A DNA stretch of 64,000 bases from Laburnicola sp. R22_1 (Eukaryota > Ascomycota > Dothideomycetes > Pleosporales > Didymosphaeriaceae): the NCBI GenBank assembly GCA_014281115.1, contig JACONQ010000004.1, forward strand, positions 3,782,001 through 3,846,000, given 5' to 3'. Shown piece after piece: positions 42,063 to 53,923 of the stretch (position 1 is its first letter; every line of letters starts with the position of its first letter). The position numbers were made by a program, and so were the translations under genes. The notes under the pieces are model-generated. The model worked only from the letters and a program-made list of their open reading frames with translations. It searched no databases and was not told the origin of the DNA.

Positions 42063-43926
42063 GCGTGGAGACACGGTGCGGCAGCTGGCAGGCCGTGGGC
42101 GTATGTAGCGGGTGCCGTGGGTCGTGGCAGGTGCGGTTGCTGTTGCTAGGGCGTGGTCGGGTGAATTGGGCGCCGCGGGTGGGCGATGCGGAGCGGACGA
42201 GGTGCGAGGAGGGCTCGGTAGGCGAGGGCGGGCTGTCGCTCGCAAGATGCTGGGTGCAAGAATGGGTGCGGAAGGCAGTTCACGCCTGTAGACGTGGGCT
42301 GCGGTTGTCAGAGAGACAAAGCAAACCAAGGCCGCCTGGTCAGCTTTGCAGGGGTCCGTTGGCCTGCCCGCCAAGCCAGCCGCGCCGGCAAACGGGTCCG
42401 AATTGCTTCACGAGAGAAGACAATAATCCCACAAGACTGCCAACGGTCGCGCGATGCTGCGGGGCTGGGACGTACTGTGTGGGTGCTGCTTGCTCGACGC
42501 TGGATAACCCCGAAGGCTATGGACACTGTGAGTGCGGTTGCTCACTCACCGGCCCTCTTCGTCGGCGTCAGGGGATGCTGCGTATGTTCAGCGAGATTGG
42601 ACTGCGCAACACGGCCCGTTCGGGTTAGAAGCCACAGCCAAAGAATATTCCCAGCTCGCGGCTTCAGCCTCAGCCACACTCCGACGTGTACTGTATGCTC
42701 TCTAGGTCTCCACGCTCTGAGTTGGGCCCCTCGTCTTGCGTCCCAGCATCTCCCTCACGCTTCAAACTGCTCTCTATCGCAAGCCGGGAAGGCCCCCCCT
42801 CAAGACCCCCACTCACAACCCCATCCGAAACAATCTCCTTCGGTGCCGACTCCCGCGGCCTCCTGCGCCCACCAGCCGTGTTGGATTGGCGGGGCGCAGT
42901 TAGGTGTTGACCGTGTTGTACATATGCAATAGCCTATAGGTAGTCTGGATGCGGAATTACGGGTCACTGTTTCCTCCGAGTCCATGTCCGAGTATATGCG
43001 CGCGTAAGAATAGCAACAACAAGTACGGTACGCGTATGTATACACACGTACGCACGGCCTAATAATCTCTTTTGCGGACATCAACACGCAAAAATGTGGC
43101 GTCGCCTTAAAAGAGGCTGATGGATGAGCGTGCTGTCTGTTCCGTCCGCGAGACATTCGGCTGATGGGTAGTCTCATCTCATCTCATCTCAGAGAGGGAC
43201 CATCTGCTGTACGACATTGAATGTCCGAACCTTGGAAGAGCTGTAGACACGTGAAAATATAGTGTGCAATTATTCATCATGTTCACTCCCCACTATCAAC
43301 CAGCCATCCAGATATCCACACAAAACACACTCCCATACAAACTCGTACGTCATATGCGAAGATACATTAGTAAGATAGCTTTCATCACAAGCGAGCTCGC
43401 CCGATAGAACGCAGGTGTGTTATCGCTATCGCCAGATATCGCTATCACCACGTGCAGACCCACTCGACGTGAACGTCACCGTGCCCAAAACCACAACAAC
43501 GCGTCGCGTCTGTCTCTCCAGGTACCCAAATTCCACCCAAGTAGACGCCTCCGCCTCCGGCAAATAAAGCATCATTCACCTCACACATCGCCACATGTAT
43601 TGAAGATGAATTTAAACATGATAGTCATTGCTCATGCCCACCGGACGCGATTCCGTCGCAGAGTAGAAAAAAAAAACCAATATAAAACCCACACACGGGC
43701 AGTTACCTAGTTCCATGCCTGCCCACATGGAAAACGCCTCCAGAACGCCTGGCCTGCACAAACAATACAACCTGGACGCACAAATTCCCACCCCTTTCCT
43801 AACCCAACCCAACCCATCCCGCTTACCCGCCACCCATATACCATGCCTACACATCGCCTAGAGAAGAAGAAAACGGGGATATCAACAAGAAAGAGAGCAA
43901 GCTTCACTCCGAAGAGAAGAACCGCT
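42063..43926. other. 1.9-kb intergenic region: Mss4 promoter and histone H1 3' flank
   Basis: Both flanking genes are on the minus strand. The left part, up to 42374, stays open in the Mss4 frame and could be a 5' UTR or an N-terminal extension. The rest has no coding character. A short (CATCT)n run occurs near 43170-43190. Confidence 0.5.
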
Positions 43927-45128
43927 TCACGCCTCAGCCTTCTTTGGCGTCGCGCGCTTTGGCGTGCTCTTCTTCGTGGCAGGCGTCTTCTTGGTTGTTG
44001 CGGCCTTCTTCGTAGGCGTCTTCTTGGGTGTGGGCGCAGCCTTGGTCTTGGTCACACGGCCTGACTTGGTCTTGCTGAGGACGGCAAAGTCCTCCTTGGG
44101 GACGGCGGGAGCCGCAGTGGCTGCTGCCGCCTTGCGGGGCCTACCGGCATTGGCTTTGGGCTTAGCGACGGCGGCTTTCTTGGAAGCGGCCTTGGTGGCC
44201 TTGGTTGCAGGAGCCTTCTTGGTGGTGGTAGCCTTGGTCTTCTGTAGTAGTGATTAATATTGCGGCATGCGTGATAGGAATGTGTTGACTCACGGTGGTG
44301 GTAGCCTTCTTCGCCTTGGGGGCAGCAGCCTTGGGCTCGGCCTTCTCCTTCTTTGCGGCCTTGGGCTTAGCCTCGCTGGCCTCCTTCTTTGCAAGCTTTA
44401 TGCTACCAGACTTCTGGCCTGAAAGTGAGTCAGCTAGGTTCCAACCGAGAACGATGTTTGTCTCCTTCGTCGCGTCGACGCGTCGAAGGAGTCAGAACGA
44501 AACGAAACAGGGCCGGAGAAGGGCTGACTCACCCTTGGGGAACGTGAACTCGCCGGTCTCGAGACCCTTTCGGATGGCGCCATTGACGCGGCTCTTGAAC
44601 ATCGTGTCTGTGGGGTTACCCAGGTTGTTGTTGGCCTTGATGTACTTCTGGATAGCTTGACGGCTGTGTGAAGCTTCATGTCAGCATGTTGTCTTCAGAT
44701 AACTCGAGTTGGTAGCGTCACTAGGCACCGACGGCACTATGAGCTCCGAAGGGGGGACTAACCTGGAACCAGTTCGCTCCTTAAGCTGTAGCGTGCATGT
44801 AACGCGTCAGTGAACATATTCTGGTAGTTTTGGGGTGCGCGAGGCGTTTGTTGTGGTTTGCGACTGCAGGGCGCGTGGAGCCGCCGCAATCCGGATGCGG
44901 GGAACGCGATGCGCCCGAGAGGATAGACTCACGTTGATGATGGCATCCTTGACCATGTCTACAATAACAAGTCAGCAAAGGCCGGCGAACACGATGGAGC
45001 TATCGCGCAGTGCATGCGACAGCGTGGTGCTGCGCAAAAGCGCGCAACGTACCGATGTAAGAGCCGTGGGTGGCCGGGGCGGCAGCGGCCTTCTTGGTCG
45101 AGGCGGTGGTAGACTTCTTGGGAGGCAT
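43927..45128 (-). CDS. H1: Linker histone H1
   Basis: Six exons, 45128-45053, 44958-44933, 44785-44763, 44663-44533, 44418-44294 and 44241-43927; 231 residues, all phases consistent. The N-terminal tail is MPPKKSTTASTKKAAAAPA. The winged-helix H15 domain (about 20-86) is split over four exons: THGSYIDMVKDAIIN, LKERTGSSRQAIQKYIKANN, TMFKSRVNGAIRKGLETGEF. The C-terminal tail is Lys/Ala/Pro-rich with TPKKTPTKKA- and TPKRATPKKAEA-type motifs. Exons 2 and 3 are only 26 and 23 bp, which automated annotation easily misses. H1 binds nucleosome linker DNA. A TATA-like box lies about 150 bp upstream of the ATG. Confidence 0.95.
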
Positions 45129-46473
45129 TGTTGATAATAGTAGTACGTCCTTGTAGGCGAAGTTGCAACGGTTCAAATGAAAGGCGGAAACCTGCTAGTC
45201 ACAGTTGTGTGGGCGGGCTGAAATGGTAGGAGGAGTTGGGTCGCGTCTAGGTCGAGCGCGAGCGGGGGATGCTCTTGCTTATATAGGTCGCTTAGCAGCA
45301 GGCGCACCTTCAGATCAACAGCCCAAGCCGCATTAGGAAGGATTAAACTCGTTTCAGTGCGTGACTGTGATCTCAAAGGTCTATTGCTGCGAAGACTAGG
45401 CGTTGGGTCCGCTGTCGAGATTTGCGATGCGCTCTATCGGGGCGTGGTGTTGGGGTCTGGCGGTGGTGCTGCTGCTCGTCGCTACCTCCCTTCCCATTGT
45501 CTCCACCTGCGTGATGCCGTCGGGTTCCCATTCCCACCCTCGATCCAGTTGCCCGAAGGCGTAGTCTTCCACGGTTTCGCACTCCGCTGACGTGTCGTCT
45601 CGTAGTTTGGACTCATGCTGCTGTTGCCTGTCACTGTCCTTCGACCCTTTGTTCTGCTCTGCGCGTGGGCATGCGACGCGTCATTTTGTCCGTACTCGTG
45701 GTGTTTCGAGTCCGCCGCATCGACGTGTACTATCGTTGCCCAAGTATTCCTGGACTCTTGTCTTATCATGTGTCTCGCTCTTTATTCAAGTGTTGCTGTT
45801 CGTCAATCGTCGCCGTACACCACTTCCGACTCTTCGTCGGGTCAGCTGAGATCCGGAAACCATGTCACGCGCCCTCCCACACGATGCCACACCAGGCGTC
45901 TTTCTGTCGTCTTGGATACTTTGGTACATCATAATTGTCGCGTCATAGCTTTTGTAGTGTCTCTCGTGATTGCATCTTGCTAGCACGTCGTCGTTCGTGC
46001 CGTTTGCTCAGATCACATCCGCCGGCCACCAAACGCCCGCCCAAGCGACCCCAGCTCCAACTCCGATGACCCTTGACCCGCATGAGTATTGTCTTAGCTC
46101 GGTGGGAAAACAGACACATAGTTTTGACGAATTCGAAGAACAATCGTGCTTTGAAAGCGCGTTGATTGGATCTGCAGCTACCCAATCCTTGACGCCACAT
46201 AGCACGTGGTACTTCCCTACAACGTACAGTCCACCCATTACCCCAATCACATTTTGTTGTGAAGAAAACAATAAAACGCCACCCAATGCGTACACCTATA
46301 CCGACCCAGCTTATGCACCATTAGAGTAAACCGGAAACAAACCGTGAACACCGATGCTATGCATATCAAAACAATCCGACAAACTATCCCATTTTCTCGT
46401 AGCACTCTGATGATCAATTCGATATGCGATGGGCATGATGACAGAGAGAAGGGGCGACAGTATTGTCGTCCGG
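45129..46473. other. 1.35-kb intergenic region: H1 promoter and TAF1 3' flank
   Basis: Both neighbours are on the minus strand. Overlapping short open frames on both strands show no consistent codon bias. Apart from the TATA-like box I see no specific element. Confidence 0.5.
45278..45285 (-). promoter_or_regulatory. Candidate TATA box of the histone H1 gene
   Basis: TATATAAG on the minus strand, about 150 bp upstream of the H1 start codon in otherwise GC-rich sequence. Position and sequence are compatible with a core promoter; this is inferred, with no transcript evidence. Confidence 0.4.
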
Positions 46474-49400
46474 TCAAAGAGGGGAGCCAGCACCCTGAAA
46501 CAGAGTCGGAGTCGCAGCAGCAGGCGTGCCAGTCACCAGAACATGGCTTGGCGCACTCGCATCATCCCTGAAAGTATCGCTCTGCTTCTTCGAGCCGTTG
46601 AGGAGTGGGCAAAGCCTATTGTCGTATTGGTAAGCAAATTTTGCAACCACGTAAGGGGAGAACATAAGAGAGATCGATAAGATCCGGAACATATCAGAAT
46701 GGATAAGGAAGGTTGACAGAATGAGATTTGGGGCCGCACTTTTTGTTCGTCTTAATGTGGCCCACCTCACCGCAGTTAGCACACTTGCGGGGCGTAGAGC
46801 CACTCTTCCCATCTGCCTGCGACGATCCCTTTGCCTTCTCGCGGCCAACTCGGCGTTCGATGTTGCGTTTCAGACGCGCATGTTCCGCTTGGAGCTTGAT
46901 AAGCTGTTGTTTATCAAACTCGGCATTTCCGGTCGGCTTAATCTCGTCGATGTTCATATTCATAAGACGCTGATGCTTCTTACGCTTAAGGTAGAGCTTG
47001 ATGACTTCGGGATCGGTGACAATTTCCACTTTCTCTTCCAGTTCGTCGTGTCGGTTTCTGAACATGCGCGTGATGCGGAGCTTCTTGCCACGAGACTCAT
47101 TGGCGCTGTTTCGGCTGAACTGACTCATAGTCTCATCCTCGCCTCTGTGCAAAGAGATCGATGGAGCCTCTGAACGTCCACGAGCCAGATTAGAGCCAGT
47201 CATTGCGTCATCATCTATGTCTTCGTCCGAGGGTTTCGCGGTAGATTCCAGACTCTCCTTTTGCTTGTTCCAAATTCTCCTAATGGCTTCTTCGTACTGT
47301 TGCTGCTGCTTTTGGACATTGTAGCTGTGGCCACCCATTTCTCGTTGTTTTTTGGCATCCATTTTATCCGCCGTGCTTTCGCCGATATCCTTGAAGCCAC
47401 CCTTCATGGAGGTTTTGATGAAGCTGAAGCCTTCATTACGACCGGTGGGATCGCCCTCTCCGTGCAGTGTCAACATTGCCTTTCCAGTGCAAGCATTGAG
47501 GAAGTTTTTGGTGGTATGCCAGGGAGCCAGCTTCAATTCCAGAGCCTCGGTGCCGTCGCCCTCTTCCTCGTCTTGAATTTCGTTGGTCTTGATACCTGCG
47601 TCTGACAGTTGCTTGTCACCAGCATGCATCGAGTCGATCAGACAGATATCTTCTGGCTTTATCCACGTTCGAAGCGTCGGTTCATCGGGAATAGTCTCGC
47701 CCGGCATTGGTTCCCAAGTACCCGTCTCTTTCACATACTTCATAATCTCCCGCATCCTGGATCGGTTCTGCGCAATCTCTGTACCGGGAAGGTGGTGCTT
47801 GATCATTTCGTTGCTAACCCAGGGCTGTCTAGCATTACGCTGCGCACCCCTACGATACATGCGGAAGGCAAGCATCTTCAATCGCTTCTTCGAAGCTTCC
47901 GTCACCTTACGCGCATGAGTTCCAGGCACCTCGACCGATGGGAATTCTTGTCCAACAACGACGAGATTGTCAATGCTGCGCATGTAATACTTGGAGCCAT
48001 TGTAGCCAGTGTGACTCCTGCTGACGAGGAAGTCGGTCTTATCTGCAGTGTGCTGGAAAATCGGAGCACGGTACATTGCATTGTGGATTGCCAACCGTTC
48101 CTCGCCAGGATCGATAGGGCCAAACATAGCAAACGGACTCTTATCATGCGGCAATAAGATGGACGTTTCCCCAAGAGGAGCCTTGGGTCGATGCATGTCC
48201 TCGGCATTTTGGCGACGGTAATAGTTCAGAATCTTGACGCCCATTCCGAAGTTGGACAGCGTAGTGGGATATTCTTCGGAATATTCTGCAAGAAGGAGGT
48301 CCGAATTGTCGCCAACGTTGAGATCTTCGGCAACAGCAAAGGCCTCGGACGGCTTGAGATGCTTCTTGGTCTTCCTCTTGACTGACTTGAGCGGAGCGAC
48401 GATGGCACGCTCGCCTGGCTTGAACGTGATAGTAGGACGATGGAACGACCGTAGCTCGCGGTCGGAAAGGGCAACTTTGTAGAAGGGATACTGCAGTTTC
48501 AATGCAGGGAGACTGTGTTCGATATTGGAATGCCCAATAGTGCCACGGACCTTTTGCTGGCTGCTCTCTTTGAGCGCGTCGTATGCTGCATCGTTGGAGA
48601 TGTTGAAGCGCTTGAACATCGGATTCGCGATACTACCACGGCTATCGCGCTTAAGCCCGAGCCCGGTCGTCCGAGGTTTCTGCTGTTCTGCACTCGGCTG
48701 CTGTACATCAAGCAGAAGGTAGGGATCGTTCATATCAAGAATGATCTTCTTTGCCAGCTTGGCGGTGGCCAGTTCGGGGTCGTCCCACGACGGGAGATTC
48801 ATGTGGTCGTAGACTGAAAACTGAATGGGTGTCTCGCGCTCCCCCAGCCGACGTTTCTTAGGAGCACTCTCTACTACGACTCCGTTTGGAGGCGTCCTCG
48901 CCTCGTCTGTGTCCGACAAGGTAGCGACACTATCGCCATCGATATTCCAGTCTTCGCAGGCAATTTGGAGGTCGCCCCACGATATGTTGCCGATATTGTC
49001 ATGCTCGTTGATGGCATCCAACTCGTCTACATCCATTTCATCGCTACTATCGCCCGCCTGTTCCACACGTTGCACGATGTGGACGACACCTCCATCCTCC
49101 TCTCCGTCCGCCAGACTGAGCTTGGCGGGGGCTGCGCTCGAAGGCAGTCGAAAAGCCTTTTCCTGATCCTGCGCAATGTCCAGGTTGATCTTTGTACCAA
49201 AAGCAAGCGGCTTAGGCTGCCTAAGCGGAACACGGGGGACGAAGTAGGCGCGCTTGCGGGGGATCAAGCTGGAGAAGCGAAGAGGCTTCCCTTGTTCGAA
49301 GTCGGGCCATAGCTGATCGAATAACTGTTTGGAGGTCGTCGGCGCGGCGGGCACACGCTCATCGCGGGGACGACTAGCTTCCGCGAACAGTCTCCTCTGT

Positions 49401-49876
49401 TCAAGCACCTCCGGGTCCTCTTCATCCTCGTTGCCAGCATCATATTGAACGGCTCGGAAAGTGGGTTGGCCCGATCTGCTACTGTCGCCTGTGACGGCCG
49501 TAGAGCCTTGCGCGACAGCACCCACCGTGTGTGCTCCATCCTCGCGGGGAAGATCGGGTACCAGACTAGACTCTTCTTCGAACAACTCGTCCAAATCAGC
49601 ATCCTCCTCCTGGTACGAGTTCTCAAAGTCCTGCGCCGTCGTTCCGCTCAGCTGGTGAGAATCTCCCTCGTCGCCCTGCTCGTCTTCATCTTCTGCTAGA
49701 TCATCGTCCGAGATGTCGCCGTAGTCGACCGCATCGTCTGCTTTTTCTCCAAGCTCAAGCTCGCGACCTTCGAGATTAGCGAAGAACTCGTTGGCGGAGG
49801 CATCCCCGTTGGATAACAGCTTCTTAATCTCGGCGTCGTCTCCGGTGTTACCGTCGGCGAGGTCGTTGAGGTCCAT
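46474..49876 (-). CDS. taf1: TFIID subunit TAF1 (largest subunit, fungal type)
   Basis: Two exons, 49876-46740 and 46615-46474; 1092 residues. The start MDLNDLADGN follows an in-frame 5' extension to 50083 that looks like UTR. The N-terminus is acidic (VDYGDISDDDLAEDEDEQGD), as in the TBP-binding TAND region. LFDQLWPDFEQGKPLRFSSL and FGTKINLDIAQDQEKAF precede the large conserved TAF1 core domain (DUF3591, about 480-900), including PVLYPF-like and TFKPGERAIVAPLKS blocks and RTWIKPEDICLIDSMHAGDK. The C-terminal zinc knuckle (C1032, C1035, H1040, C1048; CANCGEVGHIKTNKK then LCPLLNG) is split by the intron. Failing to splice gives a false C-terminus at 46694. No bromodomains are present, as in other fungal TAF1 proteins. 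TAF1 nucleates TFIID at promoters. Confidence 0.93.
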
Positions 49877-50284
49877 GGTGGAATGCGGCGGCGAGCGCGT
49901 GCGGCCAAGGTTAAGTATCGAGGATAGTGCGATAGCGGGGGCTCTTATAAATGGTTGAAGAGCCAGCGCTGGAATGCGACGCTGGGCGACCCGTCCCTTG
50001 CCCACAACAACGCCACCCCACGGCCCGCGGCCGAATCCTATCGCAAAATAGAATCTGCTGAGAAAGAAAGCGTCCGAGGGCAACGTATAGTACTATCTGG
50101 CGGCTGCGGCGGTGGTGACTGTCGTTGTGGTGGTCGAAATGCCCGCAGGCACGGTTGTCGTGTAAAGGTGAAGGTGGTCCACGGCCTGAAAGAGCGCGCC
50201 CGCGGGCGGGCGCTCACGTGCCGAGACTTAACCCGTGGACCAATCACCACGGAGCTATGATTCCCCGTCGCCGGCCCCAACCTC

Positions 50285-50610
50285 TCACTAAGGCAACAGA
50301 GTTGAAAGCCCTTAGCGAAATAGCAGTTAATTAAGTATTTAACGGTGCCGCTCTTGTAGCTAATCTCTACTCTCTTAGTAATAGTTATATATAAATAGTA
50401 ATGCTATATGTGTGGCGTAAATTAACTACCTAGGGGTAGAACGACAAAGGCTTCTATCTTAAATAATATAATAAAAAAGCAGAGCCCCCTACTTAGTAAT
50501 CAAAAAGAGCGTAAAATAACTATATAAGAAGCTATTAAATAAGCTACTAAAGTAAAATTAACCAAGTTTTAAGGTTACTAGTAGGAGGAGAGCTAAGTAA
50601 TAACGGCGAA
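50285..50610. repeat. AT-rich transposon relic related to the 20.5-24.4 kb island
   Basis: A roughly 325-bp AT-rich patch between unique GC-rich DNA. It contains the 91-bp block shared with 23738-23828 (here 50426-50516) and the same style of TAGTAA/AGCTA words. No terminal repeats could be identified. Confidence 0.7.
50426..50516 (+). repeat. 91-bp dispersed repeat, copy in the small relic
   Basis: Begins CTACCTAGGGGTAGAACGAC. Ungapped match to 23738-23828, with this copy the more GC-rich of the two at most differing sites. Confidence 0.85.
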
Positions 50611-50822
50611 CGTTTTTAAAAGAAATATGTTCACTGGTAATAGGGCAAGGGCTAGCTCATACAAAGTCTGGTATGGCTATGTCTACAGCGTGTTGTACTA
50701 GCTGTAGAAATTGGATCATCAAAGTCAAAGAACTGTCACAATGTACATAGCGAGGTGGAAATTCAAGCAAGGTCTCTGGTTCATGCGGGATCTATCTACA
50801 CGCAGGCTTTAGCACGGCCCGC

Positions 50823-51768
50823 TCACGCAGAAGATGCGTCACCTGCCTGCTCCTCCTCGTCTATTTCGAAATCGAAGTTACCAAAGTACGCGCAAAGCGC
50901 CTACGATATACATTAAATATTGTAAATGGAACATGGTATCAGAGATTTCTTACCTTACTTGCACCCATGATGCAGTAGTGTGCAACTTCAACCTTCTTGC
51001 CCTCCGGTGCATACCGAGCGATCTGATTGAGGTCCGACGTGCGTGGGAGATAGAGCACAAAATGCTTGCTGAGCTTCGAGAAACCCTTGTATAGTTGATC
51101 CAGATTGTAAGGTTGCATAACGGAGAGATCAAAGACGTCTTCTGCGCTGTACTCGGTACCTAGCCAGGTTAGCGACAGGCACAGTCGAGCTGCTGCAGAT
51201 ACTCTACCTCCCCAAGGCGGGCTGCCGAATATGACAACATTGTTCTTGCCGCTGAATCTATTGAGAATATCAAAGCAGTCGCCTGTATGGAACACAATCT
51301 TTTTGTCGACTCCGTAAACCTCAGCGTTGTGCTTTGCGCATTTCATAGTCTTGGGATCTTTTTCAATGGCGAAAACTTGTTCCCACCGCCCCGACCGTGC
51401 GAAGGCGATGGCGTTTCCACCCACGCCCGCGAATGCATCGATAATGATTGTCTTATCTTTCGGTGCAGATTCTGAGATATGTGTGGCAATTTTGCTTCAT
51501 CCTGTTAGTCTGCGAATAACCCTTCCACCAGGGACAAAAGCGGACGTACTTGGCTATGGGTTCGGGTGTCACGCCAAACCAAGCGTCTTCCGTCATCCAG
51601 ATGCCTTGTTGATATTTCTGCCATATCTTGAAGCGCTGGAACCAGTACCTACCACCGTTTTAGCAGGCGATGGGTTTGGGGATATTTCTCGTACTTTTTG
51701 AGGTGCTCTGGGAACTGGTCGGCATCGAGCCACTGGTGGATGCCCTTCTCATTCGGTTCGGCGACCAT
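50823..51768 (-). CDS. tgs1: Tgs1 trimethylguanosine synthase (snRNA/snoRNA cap hypermethylase)
   Basis: Five exons, 51768-51695, 51648-51550, 51494-51208, 51159-50954 and 50900-50823; 247 residues, phases consistent. It begins MVAEPNEKGIHQWLDADQFP, then KYWFQRFKIWQKYQQGIWMTE and DAWFGVTPEPIA, the conserved Tgs1 N-terminal helices. The SAM-binding motif is IIIDAFAGVGGNAIAF. The catalytic motif IV is FGSPPWGGTEY, assembled across intron 3. The C-terminus is ASKALCAYFGNFDFEIDEEE. Tgs1 converts the m7G cap to the 2,2,7-trimethyl cap on snRNAs and snoRNAs. Intron 3 (48 bp) is a multiple of three with no stop, so unspliced RNA would stay in frame and insert 16 residues at the catalytic motif. Length is like the yeast enzyme's catalytic core, without the long animal N-terminus. 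Confidence 0.93.
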
Positions 51769-52232
51769 TGTGGATTATGCGGTTCTCTATGGCTTTACAC
51801 TACCTTGCGTCAGCTCTTTAAGAGAATGCATGCATATGTAGAGACTATGTAGGGGTAAACATTGTTTGGGTCGTGGGTATGCGAGCGGGCGTCGTGCAGC
51901 GTGACGGGACTGCAGGGCCAAAGCGCTAGTGCGAACTGGGCTAGCGCGCCTTTGTACCTGCCTGCCTGTTGAACTCAACACGTTATGGAATGCATATAGG
52001 AAACGCTGTCTTAAGTATGCTTATATATCAGTAAATTCACAACAACCAACCGACTCTCATCTCGAGCGTCGCATACCTATCCTGCAGCCCCCTGCCTCGT
52101 ACATCGGCCGAGAACGCTGCGCCGATCATTTAGACAGAAGCTATGGCCACTTCGCTTCAACCCCAAAACGTCCAGCGACAACGCCTGGCTTCGAACCCCA
52201 ACACCCATCACGATACCAAACAACCGCACATC
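51769..52232. other. Divergent promoter region between Tgs1 and Grh1
   Basis: About 460 bp separating two divergent start codons. The Grh1 frame is open upstream to an ATG at 52143, so the right part may be either 5' UTR or an N-terminal extension. No motif was assigned. Confidence 0.5.
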
Positions 52233-53545
52233 ATGACCACCATGTTCGGCGCCCTGAATCGCTTCATCTCTCGGCTAGATGCTGCGCCCGAGGAACAGCA
52301 GTCTGCAACACAGGGCGCTTTCGGCTTCCAGGTGCTGAGGAACACTAATCCGGACGTGCACCTAGATCCGTGGTTTGACTTTATCATTGGGATCAATGGG
52401 CGGACGATTGTGAGTGGAAATAGGAAAAGAGAGGGTTGCAAGTCCTTAAGGAAATGGCTCTGACAAGAAAAAACAGGACAATCCGGACCCGAATCTGTTT
52501 GCGACTGAGGTGCGCAACTATGCTGGGTCGCCGATTAGCTTGGGCGTTTTCAGCGCAAAGGTAGGGTCTACACCGCATGTCTCCGTACCAGGCTCCGATC
52601 TCGTCAAGTCACGTTGCCAGACATTATCACGTTCCACCGCTTTTACAGTACTTTTTATCAAGTCAATTAATTTTCATTGCCTCACTAATGCACGCTTCCC
52701 AAACTAACGCTTGCAAGGGCCAAAAAATCCGGGAAATCTACATCAACATTCCAGCTGCCGATCCCACCCTCGGCATTTCTCTCCAATGGACGCCCCTCTC
52801 CACCACAGAAGATGTCTGGCACATTCTCGACGTAGCCCCAGACTCGCCCGCCGACCTAGCCGGCCTGCTTCCTTATGGCGACTACGTAATAGGCAGTCCC
52901 GAAGGTGTAGTCCACGGCGACTCGGGCCTAGGTGAGCTCGTGGAAGACTTTCTCAATAGGCCACTCCGCCTCTTTGTCTACAACCACGAGTACAACGTCA
53001 CCCGCCCTGTTACTATCACTCCGTCCCGTGGCTGGGGCGGCGAAGGAGCTCTAGGATGCGTGCTTGGTTTCGGGGCTCTTCATCGTGTTCCTCCGCCGTT
53101 GGAGGAGCCGCCACAGGGCCCTGGTGAGACTTTGTTTGCTACTGGTAGCGCGTCGTTCGATGAGAAGAGGCCCGTGTCTTCGTCTTCGAATCTGCCTCCT
53201 CCGCCCGGGGTCGGCGCTCCGTCGGAGCTGTTCGTTCCGGCCAACATGGCGTTGCCATCCAAGTCGCCGCCTCCGCAAGGCGGCGGCACTGCACCGCCAA
53301 AGCGAGGCAAGCAAAGGGCGCACCATGCGCATGCGAGTCCTGGTGGAGGAGGCGGTCTAGATGACTACTTCAAGGAAGGGGAAGAGAAGAGTGCAGCGCA
53401 GGATTCTGCGCCCACCAAGGGTAGTAGTGGTGTGCCTCCGCCGCCGAAGATTGGAGGACCACCTAAGGGACCACCAAAGAGCGCGACGCCGGTGCAGAGC
53501 GAAGAACCCGCCGAAGCAGATGCAGATGCAGAAGCAGAGCCGTAG
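52233..53545 (+). CDS. grh1: Golgi reassembly stacking protein Grh1/GRASP
   Basis: Three exons, 52233-52409, 52477-52560 and 52718-53545; 362 residues. The amphipathic N-terminus MFGALNRFISRLD is followed by the first PDZ-like domain (GAFGFQVLRNTNPDVHLDPW, FDFIIGINGRTIDNPDPNLF). The second PDZ-like domain contains LGISLQWTPL, HILDVAPDSPADLAGL and DYVIGSPEGVVHGDSGLGEL. The rest is Pro/Gly-rich and ends acidic (AEADADAEAEP). This is the GRASP layout: tandem PDZ plus an SPR tail. Fungal Grh1 binds the coiled coil Bug1 at the cis-Golgi and supports ER-to-Golgi traffic and unconventional secretion. An upstream in-frame ATG at 52143 would add 30 residues; ATGs at 52233 and 52242 both precede FGALNRF. 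Fungal Grh1 is usually N-acetylated, not myristoylated, and no Gly-2 is present here. Confidence 0.92.
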
Positions 53546-53677
53546 CCAGAGCCGTAGTTCTCAAGCATGGTACACAATACGCGAGCCTGATACAAGGCTT
53601 CTACACTAGTCAATCAGCAACAAACCTAACGATCCCAAAAACGAGACAACTCACCACCAAGCAAATGTATACATCCC

Positions 53678-53923
53678 TTACAACTCCTCTCTAAACTTAC
53701 TCCTCCTCTTCTCTCTCCTCTCCAACACTTCCCCCTCGCCCCCCACGCCCCCACACCCAAAGCTCTTCCTACTCTCATCCGAACCCGAGTCTACCCGCTG
53801 CACCTGCGCCCTCTTCTCCCCCATCACCACTTCAAAGCTCTTCGTCGTAGGCGACGACGGGGGCGACAGCCCCGTCGTCAACTTTGTCTTAATCTTCGTG
53901 GTGAGACTTCTCAACATAGGCAT
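53678..53923 (-). CDS. Possible small basic protein (81 residues), unrecognised
   Basis: I do not recognise this frame. It starts MPMLRSLTTKIKTKL and ends RREKRRSKFREEL, with a Gly/Ser-rich centre. The basic amphipathic start and absence of introns would suit a small fungal protein. The same frame is open upstream to 54268, but without coding character. It could equally be a chance frame in the 3' flank of Grh1. Confidence 0.3.
   Translation of the reverse strand: MPMLRSLTTKIKTKLTTGLSPPSSPTTKSFEVVMGEKRAQVQRVDSGSDESRKSFGCGGVGGEGEVLERREKRRSKFREEL

Larger units (their letters stand above)
49877..50822. other. Intergenic: TAF1 promoter, a repeat relic, and Tgs1 3' flank
   Basis: GC-rich up to about 50284 (TAF1 promoter and 5' UTR), then abruptly AT-rich (about 50285-50610), then mixed sequence to the Tgs1 stop. 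The AT-rich part is listed separately. Confidence 0.6.

Noticed and set aside
45970..46329. 119-residue + strand frame in the H1/TAF1 interval
   Set aside because: No recognisable motif and an equally long competing frame on the other strand; kept only as an unlikely possibility.
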